Below, piece after piece: positions 1-6,912 of a DNA stretch of 11,120 nucleotides. Origin of the DNA: DATGIQ01 sp035295665 (GTDB lineage Bacteria; Planctomycetota; Planctomycetia; Gemmatales; Gemmataceae); assembly GCA_035295665.1 (NCBI GenBank), contig DATGIQ010000358.1, forward strand, positions 1-11,120, given 5' to 3'. The notes under the pieces were generated by a model. The model had not been told where the DNA came from. It worked only from the letters and a program-made list of their open reading frames with translations, and did not search any database. How positions within the stretch are numbered: position 1 is the stretch's first letter; every line of letters begins with the position of its first letter. Position numbers and translations under genes: made by a program.

Positions 1-1497
1 GGCGGCGATAGCGTCAACACGGCCAACTTTTATTACGACGACGTCTTCATCAACAACTTGGACCCGGACCCCAGCACGAGCACATCGGTCAGTGCCTCCC
101 CGCCGAGCCCGGTGGCCGGTCAGCTGGTCACGTTCACCGCGACCGTGACGCCCAACGGTCTGGGCACGCCCACCGGCAGCGTGACCTTCTCTGACACGTA
201 CAATGGTGTGAACACGACCCTGGGAACGACCGGAGTGAACACCAGCGGTGGCACGACGACGGCGGCGATACCCATCCGGCTGGTGCTAGCCGGGACCCAT
301 ACGATCACGGCCCAGTACAACGGGGACAATACCTTCACCGCCAGTATCTCGGCTCCGCTCCCCGTGAATGTCCAGCCGGCAGCCCTGGTGGTCCAGCCAC
401 CGGCCAACCAGACGGCAAGCGAGGGCACCGCAGATTCGGTGAGCCTGGGGAGCTTCAGCGATACGACGGGCCCCGGTCCCTGGACGGCCACCGTCACCTG
501 GGGTGACGGCACGAGCACCACGCTCCCCGCCCCATCCGGGCCGGGATCGCTCGGAAACTATTCCCACATCTACACCGAAGAAGGCACATACACGGTGACC
601 GTCTCCGTCACCAATACGGGCAACAATGCCTCCGCCTCCAGCGGGTTTACCGTGAACGTACTCGAGATGGCGTTGACGACCGCGTCCGTCCGGATCGGCG
701 CTACGTTCGCTGTCCCCTATAGCGGAGCCGTCGCGACCTTTACCGATCCGGGTGGAGCGGAGGCCTTGGACGGCACGCACTACTCGGCCACCATCAACTG
801 GGGGGACGCAACGGCCATTTCGACCGGGAGCATCAGCGTGAGCGGCGGCGTCTTCACGGTCACGGGCACGCACACCTACGCCGCCGTCAACTCCTACACC
901 GTCACGGTTTCGATCGGCCACGAAGGATGGCTGTTCGCACTGGTGCAGAGCCCGGCCGCGGTGAGCAACTTCGTGCCCGCCAGCATGGTTAAGCCGACCA
1001 GCTTCTGGGAAGGGCTCCAGGGCCAGCAGCTGATCCGCCGCTTTGGCTTGACGAGCAGTAACCAGACCTTGGGCCAATGGCTGGCGGCCACCTTCCCCAA
1101 CCTTTATGGCGGCAGCAATGGGGCGCCAAATCTGAGTCCCTTTACCAATTCCCAGGTTGGCAGCTATTACCAGAGCCTGTACCTGTCCTCCCAAGGGACC
1201 GGCTTGGATGTGGAGATCCTGGACACGGCCCTGGATGACTTCGGCACCAGTTCCTCCCTGGGCGGCACGCTCGGACAGAGCTATGGCTTTACCGTCAACA
1301 GCTACGGCCTGGGCGCCTACTTCTGGAACATTGGCATCAGTGGGGCAGCCTTCGGCACGCCGAATAACACCGTGCTCGACGTGCTCCACATCCTGCTTGC
1401 TGCCAATAACAATGCCGTGGGCGGTGAACCGTGGAACGGCAATTCCTTGTTGCGCAACGAAGCCTCCACCGTCTTCCAAGGCATCAACACCGCATAA
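1..1497 (+). CDS. Ig/PKD-repeat surface protein, C-terminal part (5' end outside window)
   Basis: The frame is open from base 1 to a TAA at 1495-1497. There is no convincing start (the first candidate is a TTG at 58 without a ribosome site), so the gene begins upstream. In window codon numbering, about 28-125 is a bacterial Ig-like domain (VTFTATVTP, GSVTFSD, AGTHTITAQYNGD). About 126-221 is a PKD-type domain with VTWGDG and EEGTYTVTVSV. About 222-325 is a second, more divergent PKD-like unit with INWGD and NSYTVTVSI. About 333-498 is a non-repeat C-terminal region with FWEGLQGQQLIRRFG, LGQWLAATFPNLYG and an end rich in Asn and Gly. Domains of this kind are beta-sandwich adhesion or spacer modules of exported proteins. 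I recall similar C-terminal regions on large Gemmata-type surface proteins, but cannot verify that here. The binding partner is unknown. Thr/Ser/Gly richness and lack of Cys fit an extracellular location. Confidence 0.85.
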   Translation, partial: GGDSVNTANFYYDDVFINNLDPDPSTSTSVSASPPSPVAGQLVTFTATVTPNGLGTPTGSVTFSDTYNGVNTTLGTTGVNTSGGTTTAAIPIRLVLAGTHTITAQYNGDNTFTASISAPLPVNVQPAALVVQPPANQTASEGTADSVSLGSFSDTTGPGPWTATVTWGDGTSTTLPAPSGPGSLGNYSHIYTEEGTYTVTVSVTNTGNNASASSGFTVNVLEMALTTASVRIGATFAVPYSGAVATFTDPGGAEALDGTHYSATINWGDATAISTGSISVSGGVFTVTGTHTYAAVNSYTVTVSIGHEGWLFALVQSPAAVSNFVPASMVKPTSFWEGLQGQQLIRRFGLTSSNQTLGQWLAATFPNLYGGSNGAPNLSPFTNSQVGSYYQSLYLSSQGTGLDVEILDTALDDFGTSSSLGGTLGQSYGFTVNSYGLGAYFWNIGISGAAFGTPNNTVLDVLHILLAANNNAVGGEPWNGNSLLRNEASTVFQGINTA

Positions 1498-1501
1498 CAA
1501 T

Positions 1502-1592
1502 GGGTGGCGAGTGGCGGGTGGCGAGAGAAGAAGATAGGGGGCAGGCAGAGAACGCTACGGTCTCTTCTCCCGCCACCCGCCACCCGCCACCC
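1502..1592. repeat. Heptamer-built inverted repeat (copy 1), 30-bp stem between convergent genes
   Basis: The left arm 1502-1531 pairs with the right arm 1563-1592 at 28 of 30 positions; the A residues at 1510 and 1524 are the mismatches. The loop is 31 nt. Both arms are 7-bp units: GGTGGCG, AGTGGCG, GGTGGCG, AGAGAAG on the left and TCTTCTC, then CCGCCAC three times, on the right. It starts 4 nt after the stop of the + strand gene and ends 20 nt before the stop of the - strand gene. The RNA of either strand could fold into a long GC-rich hairpin, so it may serve as a bidirectional terminator or 3' stabiliser, although neither side has a U-tract. It shares its architecture with the elements at 4777-4870 and 10815-10894. 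Confidence 0.85.
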
Positions 1593-1612
1593 GTACGGAT
1601 TGGCGTTCAAGA

Positions 1613-2191
1613 TTACGATGATCGGCCGTCGCCTTCCACTTCCTCCCAAAACTCCGGCGGATCGGACAATTCCTTGAGACCGGGATCATTCTGCAAGCTG
1701 GCAAATTCGCGGGCCCAGTGCTGAGCTTCCGCTTGGCTGATGTGTTCGGGCTTGACATCGGCTCCCTGCGACGCACGGCTCCGTTCCCGCCGATGCCGCT
1801 CCAGCCATTCCAGGTACTCATCGCAACCGGACACCACGCAATGCCGGCGTTCGGCCGCCTGCCGGACGCGGCGATCGTCGGAGACGACGGTCAACCGTTG
1901 CGGCGCCGAATCGTGGCGGATTAGCGTTTCGATCAGATCGTCCGCCTGTTCTTGCTCGACGGCGAAGCGGACGCGAATGCCCCGGTATTCCTCGTCGGGA
2001 GAAGCACCGGGGGGAGCGTTCGCCGCATCGAAGACGACCGTGACGGTCTTTGCCTCTTCCCCGTAAACAGCTCGCAGCAAACCGAGCAGACCAAGGCGAG
2101 CCTTTTCCAACCCTGTCGGTCCCGCTCGGCCACGGAGCAGTCCCATGGCGTGCAACAGGTTGTAACCGTCGATCAGGTAGGACATGCTCAT
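1613..2191 (-). CDS. NYN/PIN-fold ribonuclease-like protein (YacP-like)
   Basis: A predicted 192-residue protein of the NYN (YacP/Rae1-like) branch of PIN-fold nucleases, which cleave RNA with metal ions held by conserved acidic residues. The start is ATG at 2191, preceded at 7 nt by GGAGG. An upstream in-frame candidate at 2269 would add 26 unrelated residues and has no ribosome site. Visible motifs are YLIDGYNLLHAMG with Asp8, VTVVFDAANAPPG with Asp55, EQADDLIETLI with Asp84/85, and LTVVSDDRRVRQAAERR with Asp105/106, which match the family's acidic cluster. The C-terminal 60 residues are charged and probably helical. The gene lies downstream of the intrinsic terminator of the chaperone cluster, so it is probably a separate transcription unit. 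The RNA target cannot be read from the sequence. Confidence 0.85.
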   Translation of the reverse strand: MSMSYLIDGYNLLHAMGLLRGRAGPTGLEKARLGLLGLLRAVYGEEAKTVTVVFDAANAPPGASPDEEYRGIRVRFAVEQEQADDLIETLIRHDSAPQRLTVVSDDRRVRQAAERRHCVVSGCDEYLEWLERHRRERSRASQGADVKPEHISQAEAQHWAREFASLQNDPGLKELSDPPEFWEEVEGDGRSS

Positions 2192-2304
2192 CGCCCGTCC
2201 TCCATTGCCGAAGGACCCAGGTCCCGGCTCATGTGAGCTTAGGGGCGGTTCCCGTTTGCACACCATCACTGTACCACGTCAAGCTGCGAGGTGACTACGG
2301 GCCG
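2192..2304. other. Gap between chaperone-cluster terminator and the NYN gene
   Basis: About 110 bp that should contain the promoter of the NYN gene, because a terminator precedes it. On the minus strand a TTGACG (plus 2277-2282) resembles a -35 box, but no acceptable -10 hexamer lies 15-19 bp downstream, so I do not call a promoter. The GGAGG ribosome site of the NYN gene is at plus 2199-2203. No further gene is seen. Confidence 0.4.
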
Positions 2305-2340
2305 AAAAAAAGAGAGGCGTAGCACAAAGCCACGCCTCTT
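2305..2340 (-). terminator. Rho-independent terminator of the chaperone/fmdB/yacG unit
   Basis: On the minus strand the 8-bp stem AGAGGCGT (plus 2332-2339) pairs with ACGCCTCT (plus 2313-2320) across an 11-nt loop and is followed at once by CTTTTTTTC (plus 2304-2312). A GC-containing stem with an uninterrupted run of seven T is the classic intrinsic terminator. It sits 33 nt after the yacG stop codon and ends the long minus-strand cluster. It works in this direction only, because on the plus strand the A-run precedes the stem. Confidence 0.88.
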
Positions 2341-2372
2341 CTCTATTAGGAACGGCCGAAGCAACGGCCGGC

Positions 2373-2573
2373 TTAGAGGATGGGACACTCTTCGTCCGAC
2401 ATCTCCGCCGGACGCTCCGGTTCTTGCTCCGGCCGAATGACGTAATTCTCGCCCACTCAGCGGCCCAGGTCGATCCGGCGACACCGCGCAATACAGAACG
2501 GAAACTCCGGCCATTCGGCCGAACTCGTGCTCTGCAGCAACCGGTCGCAAACCGGGCGACGTATCCTAATCAT
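2373..2573 (-). pseudogene. yacG: YacG-family (DNA gyrase inhibitor) gene with in-frame TGA and a lost zinc Cys
   Basis: Read from ATG at 2573 to TAA at 2373-2375 this is a 66-codon frame interrupted once, by TGA at codon 39 (plus 2457-2459). The sequence is clearly YacG-like: PVCDRLL, then EFPFCIARCRRIDLGR, the stop, and VGENYVIRPE, with an acidic Glu/Pro tail. YacG is a small zinc protein that in E. coli binds GyrB and inhibits gyrase. The family pattern is C-x2-C-(about 15-17)-C-x3-C followed by IDLGxW. Here Cys9, Cys27 and Cys31 are present, but the first ligand position (codon 6) is Arg (CGC, one transition from TGC). The Trp position is TGA (one transition from TGG). The start overlaps the fmdB stop codon by 8 nt, which implies translational coupling; an AAGG lies 7 nt upstream. 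dnaJ uses TGA as its stop, so recoding of the genetic code is unlikely. Recent inactivation is the simplest reading. Confidence 0.8.
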
Positions 2574-2907
2574 CGGTAGCCTTGCTAGGAGTTTTGGACG
2601 TTTTCTTGGTGGATTTGCCGGCACTGGCCGACTCCCCCTTGGAGGCGGTACCGTTGGTAGCGGTTTTGTCGGCTGCAGGCTTGGCGGCTTCTTGCTCCGC
2701 CTTGGCCGCCGCCTTGTACGATTCGCTGCGATAATCGGTCTGGTAAAAGCCCGAACCCTTGAACAGGATCGCCGCTCCCGTGCCGAAAATCCGCCGCAAC
2801 TTAGACTTGCGACACTTCGGACACCGCTTCAAGGGCGGATCGTTGATCGATTGGAATTCATCGAAATGGTGCTCACAAGCATCACAATGATATTCGTAGG
2901 TTGGCAT
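2566..2907 (-). CDS. FmdB-family zinc-ribbon regulatory protein
   Basis: A 113-residue protein starting MPTYEYHCDACEHHFDEFQS, the standard opening of the FmdB/CxxC-CxxC zinc-ribbon family. Cys8/Cys11 and Cys29/Cys32 form one zinc ribbon. FGTGAAILFKGSGFYQTDYR follows, also typical of the family. Residues from about 68 onward form a low-complexity Lys/Ala/Ser/Thr tail, probably disordered. The name comes from a proposed regulator of the formamidase operon in Methylophilus; the molecular role of most members is unknown. The start is ATG at 2907 with AGGAG 11 nt upstream. It lies 66 nt after grpE in the same direction and overlaps the yacG start by 8 nt. Read-through from the chaperone genes is likely, as no terminator is seen in between. 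Confidence 0.88.
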   Translation of the reverse strand: MPTYEYHCDACEHHFDEFQSINDPPLKRCPKCRKSKLRRIFGTGAAILFKGSGFYQTDYRSESYKAAAKAEQEAAKPAADKTATNGTASKGESASAGKSTKKTSKTPSKATDD

Positions 2908-2973
2908 ATCGTTGGGTACTCCTGCTGGCAGGAATTCATTTTTGGCTTGGGCAGGGGGCCGGTCCTCATGAAC

Positions 2974-3537
2974 CTACGGCACCACCGAGACGACGACCCG
3001 GGCCGGCCGCAAGACCCGATCATGAATCAGAAAACCCTGTTCCAAGACTTGCAAGACCGTGTTGGGCGGCTGCTCGGCCGACGGTTGCTGCATCACGGCC
3101 TGGTGCAGGTTCGGATCAAACGGCTGACCCTGGGCTTCGATGCGCGTGATCCCATGGCGTTTGAGCACATCAAGCACCTGGGTCTGAATCATGGCTACGC
3201 CTTGAACCAGCGGCCCGGTTTCGCCCGCCTGCTTGGCCGCGGCCACGGCCCGGTCGAAGTTATCCAGGATCGGCAACAGATCCAGGGCCAACCCCGAGTG
3301 CCAGTAGCGCCGCTCCTGGGCCAGATCGCGCTGCGTCCGCTTCTGGTAATTCTCAAAATCGGCACGAGTCCGTTGCAGCAAGCCACGGAACTCGTTGCGC
3401 TCTTGCTCCAGGGCCGCACTCCGTTCGCGCAGCGCCTCCAAATCATCCATGACTGCCGTGGCCGCCTCATCCTGTTCGGCCGACTTCGGGCCATCAGCCG
3501 GTTCAATTCTTGGTTTGGAAGCATTCGGCTCATTCAT
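2974..3537 (-). CDS. grpE: GrpE, nucleotide exchange factor for DnaK
   Basis: A 187-residue GrpE, within the usual family length. GrpE dimers release ADP from DnaK and so restart the Hsp70 cycle in the cytoplasm. The N-terminal 25 residues are polar and disordered. A long helix predicted to form the dimer coiled coil follows (LEALRERSAALEQERNEF, then RTRADFENYQKRTQRDL). Then come LLPILDNFDRAV and the C-terminal beta domain with FDPNLHQAVMQ, NTVLQVLEQGFLIHDRVLRPARVVVS, where the RPA-V-V signature is intact. ATG at 3537 was chosen because AGGAGGA lies 6 nt upstream; the longer in-frame candidate at 3624 has no ribosome site and adds a random Arg-rich stretch. The gene is 90 nt downstream of dnaJ. 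Confidence 0.95.
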   Translation of the reverse strand: MNEPNASKPRIEPADGPKSAEQDEAATAVMDDLEALRERSAALEQERNEFRGLLQRTRADFENYQKRTQRDLAQERRYWHSGLALDLLPILDNFDRAVAAAKQAGETGPLVQGVAMIQTQVLDVLKRHGITRIEAQGQPFDPNLHQAVMQQPSAEQPPNTVLQVLEQGFLIHDRVLRPARVVVSVVP

Positions 3538-3627
3538 GGGTTGTCCTCCTCTGTGAACGATCCGCCGACGGCTTCTTGCATCTGGCAAACCGCGTGCCGT
3601 CTTTGTCCTCGCCTGGCTCCGCACCGC

Positions 3628-4764
3628 TCAGTCGGTCTTGGGTTTCGCTTCCGGTTCTTGTCCCGCAAAAAATTCGCGGAGCTTCTCCATGAAACCGCGC
3701 CGTTGCGGAGAAACGTGCTTGTTGTCCAGCTCGGCCAGCTCCCGGAACAGCTCCTCTTGTCGCTTGGTCAAGTGGCGGGGCGTTTCGAGAACGACCTGAA
3801 CCAGCAAGTCGCCGGTTCGCCCAGCCCGGAAAACGGGAAGGCCCCGGCCCGGAATCCGCAGCACATCGCCGCTCTGCGTCCCGCGCTTCAGGGTGTAGGA
3901 AAGCGGGCCATCCAAGGTCGGGACTTCGATTTCGCCCCCGAGGGCCGCCTGGCTAAACGTAATCGGTACCTGGCAGAGCAGGTGCGGACCATCACGCTGG
4001 AAGAGTTGGTGCTCCCGAACGCGGACCACGCAATACAGATCCCCGCGCGGCCCGCCGGGATCGCCCGCTTCGCCTTCGCCAGTCAGACGGATGGCCGTGC
4101 CGGTGTCTACGCCAGCCGGGATCGTGACTTCCAGGGTCCGCTTGGCCATGACCCGGCCATTGCCGCCGCAGGCAGGACACGGATCCGGAATAATGGCTCC
4201 GGTCCCCCCGCACGCGCGGCAGGTTTGCTGCACGCGAAAGAACCCGTGGCTCTGTAAGACCGCCCCTTGACCATTGCATTGCCGGCAGGGAGTGGAACGT
4301 GTCCCGCGCCGACAACCCGACCCGGAACAGTCGCTGCACAGTTCCTCGCGCGACACGGTGATCGACCGGGTGACTCCGCGTGCGGCCTCGGCCAGCTCCA
4401 GCTCGATCTCGACCTTGCGATCACGGCCCCGTTGCGGCCCCGGCCGGCGCCGCTGTCCAAAGAAATCTCCGAACAGGTCGCCGAACAGGTCAAAGACCGA
4501 CTGGGCGTCGTTGAAGTGCGGAACGTTGAGGGCATCGAGGCCGGCATGTCCGTAGCGGTCGTAGCGCTGCCGTTTGTCCGGATCGCGGAGCACTTCGTAC
4601 GCCTCGGCGGCCTCCTTGAATTTCTGCTCCGCCTCGGCATCCCCGACGTTACGATCGGGATGGAATTGCATGGCCAGCTTGCGATAGGAACGTTTGATCT
4701 CTTCCGCGTCCGCTTCGCGGGAAACGCCCAGAATTTCGTAATAGTCCCTTTTCGCGCTGGCCAT
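3628..4764 (-). CDS. dnaJ: DnaJ (Hsp40) co-chaperone, full-length class A
   Basis: A 378-residue class A DnaJ. It delivers unfolded protein to DnaK and stimulates its ATPase. The J domain occupies residues 1-75 (KRDYYEILGV, HPD at 35-37, EAYEVLRDPDKRQRYDRYG). It is followed by a rather short Phe-rich linker (FDLFGDLFGDFFG) and four CxxCxGxG-type zinc motifs at Cys143, 160, 182 and 196 (CSDCSGSG, CRQCNGQG, CRACGGTG, CPACGGNG). The C-terminal substrate domains follow (VTIPAGVDTG, LGGEIEVPTLDG, RIPGRGLP). Two ATG codons abut at 4767 and 4764 and neither has a strong Shine-Dalgarno, only a GGCG. The leader is heptamer repeat copy 2. An in-frame TTG at 4812 would add a repeat-encoded hydrophobic stretch and is an unlikely start. 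DnaK is not encoded here. Confidence 0.95.
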   Translation of the reverse strand: MASAKRDYYEILGVSREADAEEIKRSYRKLAMQFHPDRNVGDAEAEQKFKEAAEAYEVLRDPDKRQRYDRYGHAGLDALNVPHFNDAQSVFDLFGDLFGDFFGQRRRPGPQRGRDRKVEIELELAEAARGVTRSITVSREELCSDCSGSGCRRGTRSTPCRQCNGQGAVLQSHGFFRVQQTCRACGGTGAIIPDPCPACGGNGRVMAKRTLEVTIPAGVDTGTAIRLTGEGEAGDPGGPRGDLYCVVRVREHQLFQRDGPHLLCQVPITFSQAALGGEIEVPTLDGPLSYTLKRGTQSGDVLRIPGRGLPVFRAGRTGDLLVQVVLETPRHLTKRQEELFRELAELDNKHVSPQRRGFMEKLREFFAGQEPEAKPKTD

Positions 4765-4776
4765 CATGTTCGCCAA

Positions 4777-4870
4777 GGGCAAGAGGAACAAGGCAAAAGG
4801 CAAAAGGCCCAACGACCATGGTGCTGCCTTCCTTCCCTTTTGCCCTGTTCCTTCCGCCTTTATCCTTGTT
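4777..4870. repeat. Heptamer-built inverted repeat (copy 2) between groEL-B and dnaJ
   Basis: On the plus strand, 4777-4811 is five 7-bp units (GGGCAAG, AGGAACA, AGGCAAA, AGGCAAA, AGGCCCA). 4836-4870 is five pyrimidine units (CCTTTTG, CCCTGTT, CCTTCCG, CCTTTAT, CCTTGTT). The best stem pairs 4785-4800 with 4836-4851 at 15 of 16 positions across a 35-nt loop. The element fills the whole groEL-B/dnaJ spacer; its last two bases fall in the groEL-B stop codon and its first base is 9 nt from the upstream dnaJ ATG (4767). In the mRNA it could terminate part of the transcripts, mark an RNA-processing point, or uncouple groEL from dnaJ expression. Its minus-strand frames encode a Lys/Arg-rich stretch followed by a hydrophobic one. 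Confidence 0.8.
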
Positions 4871-6494
4871 ACTGGATTGCCCCATGCACCCGGGAGGCCG
4901 GTTCTTCCTCGTCAATCTTGGTAACGAGGACCTCGGTCGTAAGCATCAAACTGGCGATGCTGGCGGCATTTTGCAAGGCCGAACGGGTCACCTTGGTGGG
5001 GTCCACGATTCCAGCCTTGAACATGTCCACATATTCGCCTGTATTTGCATTATAACCGATGGTGGGCGATTTTTCGCCACGTTGCCGTACCTCATCCGCT
5101 ACCACTGCGCCATCCGAACCCGAGTTTTCGGCGATGGTGCGGATGGGCTTTTCCAGGGAACGGGCCACGATCTCGGCCCCCAGCTTCTCATCCCCTTCCA
5201 GAGACTTGATGAGGGTCTTCACCGCCGGAATCGCCCGCACCGGAGCAACCCCGCCGCCGGGAAGAATGCCTTCCGCCACGGCTGCGCGCGTGGCATGGAG
5301 GGCGTCTTCGACGCGGCCTTTCTTCTGCTTCATTTCCGCTTCGGTGGCGGCCCCGACGCGGATGATGGCCACGCCGCCGGTCAACTTGGCCAACCGTTCA
5401 CTGAACTTCTCCTTGTCGTAGTCGCTCTCGGTCTGCTCCATCTGGGCGCGGATCTGCTCGATGCGGCGCTGGATGTCGGCCTTCTTGCCGGCTCCATTAA
5501 TGATGGTAGTGTTTTCTCGTTCGACACGGACCGTCTTGGCCTTGCCGAGCTGGTCGAGCTGAACATTTTCGAGCTTGATGCCCAGATCTTCACTGATGAA
5601 TTGGCCACCCGTCAGAATAGCGATGTCGCCGAGCATGGCTTTGCGCCGGTCGCCGAAGCCGGGGGCCTTCACGGCACAGACTTGCAGCACGCCGCGCAGC
5701 CGGTTTACCACCAGTGCGGCCAGGGCTTCGCTTTCCACATCTTCGGCGATGATCAAGAGGGGCTTGCCCGCCTGGGCCACCTTTTCCAGAAGCGGCAGCA
5801 TGTCGCGGACATTGGAGAGCTTCTTTTCGTGGATGAGGATGTACGCATCCTCGAGTTCGGTCCGCATTTCCTGCGAGTTGGTGATGAAATACGGCGAAAT
5901 GTAGCCCTTGTCGAACTGCATCCCTTCCACGAATTCGAGCGTCGTTTCCGAGGTCTTGCCTTCTTCGACAGTGATGACGCCGTCCTTGCCGACCTTTTCG
6001 AAAGCGTCCGCCATCAGCTTGCCAATCACCGGATCGTTGTTGGCGCTGATGCTCGCGACCTGCTCCATTTCCTCCTTCTTGGAGAGTTTCTTGGACATGC
6101 CCTCCAGCGTCTTGACGGCTGCCTCCACGGCTTTATCGATCCCGCGTTTGACGGCCATCGGGTTCGCGCCAGAAGTAACGGCCCGCAGCCCTTCCTGGTA
6201 GATCGACAGCGCGAGAATGGTCGCAGTCGTGGTTCCATCCCCAGCGACATCACTGGTCTTCTGGGCGACGGAATTGACCAGCTTGGCCCCCATGTTTTCG
6301 AACGGGTCGGCCAGGTCGATTTCCTTGCTAACGCTCACGCCGTCCTTGGTGACGGTCGGTCCGCCAAAGCTTTTATCGAGAATGACATTTCGGCCCGTTG
6401 GGCCCAGAGTAATGCCGACGGCCCTGGCCAGCTTATCGGCACCCGCTAGCAGCTTCTTGCGGGCGTCGTCGGTGTAGAGTAATTGCTTTGCCAT
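4869..6494 (-). CDS. groEL: Chaperonin GroEL, copy B (no GGM tail)
   Basis: A 541-residue 60-kDa chaperonin. Two heptameric rings of it encapsulate non-native proteins under a GroES lid, driven by ATP. The family signatures are intact: ITLGPTGRNVILDK, the ATPase loop VAGDGTTTATILA, SPYFITNSQ in the apical domain, LLIIAEDVESEALA, KAPGFGDRRKAML and EDALHATRAAVAEG with the second catalytic Asp. The apical substrate groove has the usual Tyr-x-Ser-Pro-Tyr-Phe pattern (GYISPYF). The C-terminus ends EEEPASRVHGAIQ instead of the Gly-Gly-Met repeat that normally lines the cavity floor. The start is ATG at 6494 with GGGAG 11 nt upstream; longer in-frame extensions run through groES in another frame and are spurious. 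It lies 55 nt downstream of groES. Confidence 0.95.
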   Translation of the reverse strand: MAKQLLYTDDARKKLLAGADKLARAVGITLGPTGRNVILDKSFGGPTVTKDGVSVSKEIDLADPFENMGAKLVNSVAQKTSDVAGDGTTTATILALSIYQEGLRAVTSGANPMAVKRGIDKAVEAAVKTLEGMSKKLSKKEEMEQVASISANNDPVIGKLMADAFEKVGKDGVITVEEGKTSETTLEFVEGMQFDKGYISPYFITNSQEMRTELEDAYILIHEKKLSNVRDMLPLLEKVAQAGKPLLIIAEDVESEALAALVVNRLRGVLQVCAVKAPGFGDRRKAMLGDIAILTGGQFISEDLGIKLENVQLDQLGKAKTVRVERENTTIINGAGKKADIQRRIEQIRAQMEQTESDYDKEKFSERLAKLTGGVAIIRVGAATEAEMKQKKGRVEDALHATRAAVAEGILPGGGVAPVRAIPAVKTLIKSLEGDEKLGAEIVARSLEKPIRTIAENSGSDGAVVADEVRQRGEKSPTIGYNANTGEYVDMFKAGIVDPTKVTRSALQNAASIASLMLTTEVLVTKIDEEEPASRVHGAIQ

Positions 6495-6549
6495 ATTCCA
6501 TGAATCTCCCTTGCGTAATTGGTTCGGCCAACGAAAAGGCGACAACGAC

Positions 6550-6864
6550 CTATTTGACAATCTTGGCGAGGATATCGCTCTCGCGCAGGATCTTGATCTC
6601 CCTGCCTTCCACCTCAATGTCGCTGCCGCCGTACCGGCCGTAAAGGACTTCGTCCCCCTTGGCCACAGCGACGACCGACCGTTCGCCACTATCCCGGAGC
6701 TTGCCTGGACCCACCGCGAGTACACGGCCACGCTGGGGTTTCTGCTTGGCTGTGTCGGGCAGAAGGATCCCGCCGGGTGTCTTTTCCTCCGCCTCCAAAG
6801 GCTCCACAACGATTCGATCGTCCAAGGGCCGAATCTTCAGGTTGATGTCTTTTTCCTTTGCCAT
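6550..6864 (-). CDS. groES: Co-chaperonin GroES
   Basis: A 104-residue GroES, slightly longer than the usual 95-100. Its heptamer caps the GroEL ring. IRPLDDRIVVEP begins the beta-barrel. EEKTPGGILLPDTAKQKP is the mobile loop that binds the GroEL apical domain; its hydrophobic tripeptide is Ile-Leu-Leu. RGRVLAVGPG, KGDEVLYGRYGG and ESDILAKI complete the fold. The start ATG at 6864 has GAGGG 10 nt upstream. It sits between two groEL genes (48 nt after copy A and 55 nt before copy B), so one lid protein probably serves both chaperonins. This is the only groES in the window. Confidence 0.97.
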   Translation of the reverse strand: MAKEKDINLKIRPLDDRIVVEPLEAEEKTPGGILLPDTAKQKPQRGRVLAVGPGKLRDSGERSVVAVAKGDEVLYGRYGGSDIEVEGREIKILRESDILAKIVK

Positions 6865-6912
6865 GATCCAAATCCCTCAATTCTTGATTCGCACTGTTCC
6901 CAGCGCCGATGT

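Noticed and set aside
286..1500. Minus-strand 404-codon frame across the PKD protein gene
   Set aside because: The opposite strand encodes well-formed Ig/PKD domains; this frame is compositionally a shadow.
2457..2459. Selenocysteine or code reassignment at the yacG TGA
   Set aside because: Homologues have Trp and not Cys at this place, dnaJ in the same cluster uses TGA as its stop, and a second lesion (lost zinc Cys) favours gene decay.
2527..4257. Long plus-strand open frame antisense to fmdB, grpE and dnaJ
   Set aside because: It overlaps three genes with clear family motifs, shows Leu/Arg/Gly-rich content typical of antisense frames in GC-rich DNA, and has no recognisable domain.
4765..4812. 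DnaJ start at TTG 4812 adding a hydrophobic leader
   Set aside because: A TTG codon without a clear ribosome site, and the added residues are repeat-encoded. MASAKRDYYEILG is the normal DnaJ opening.
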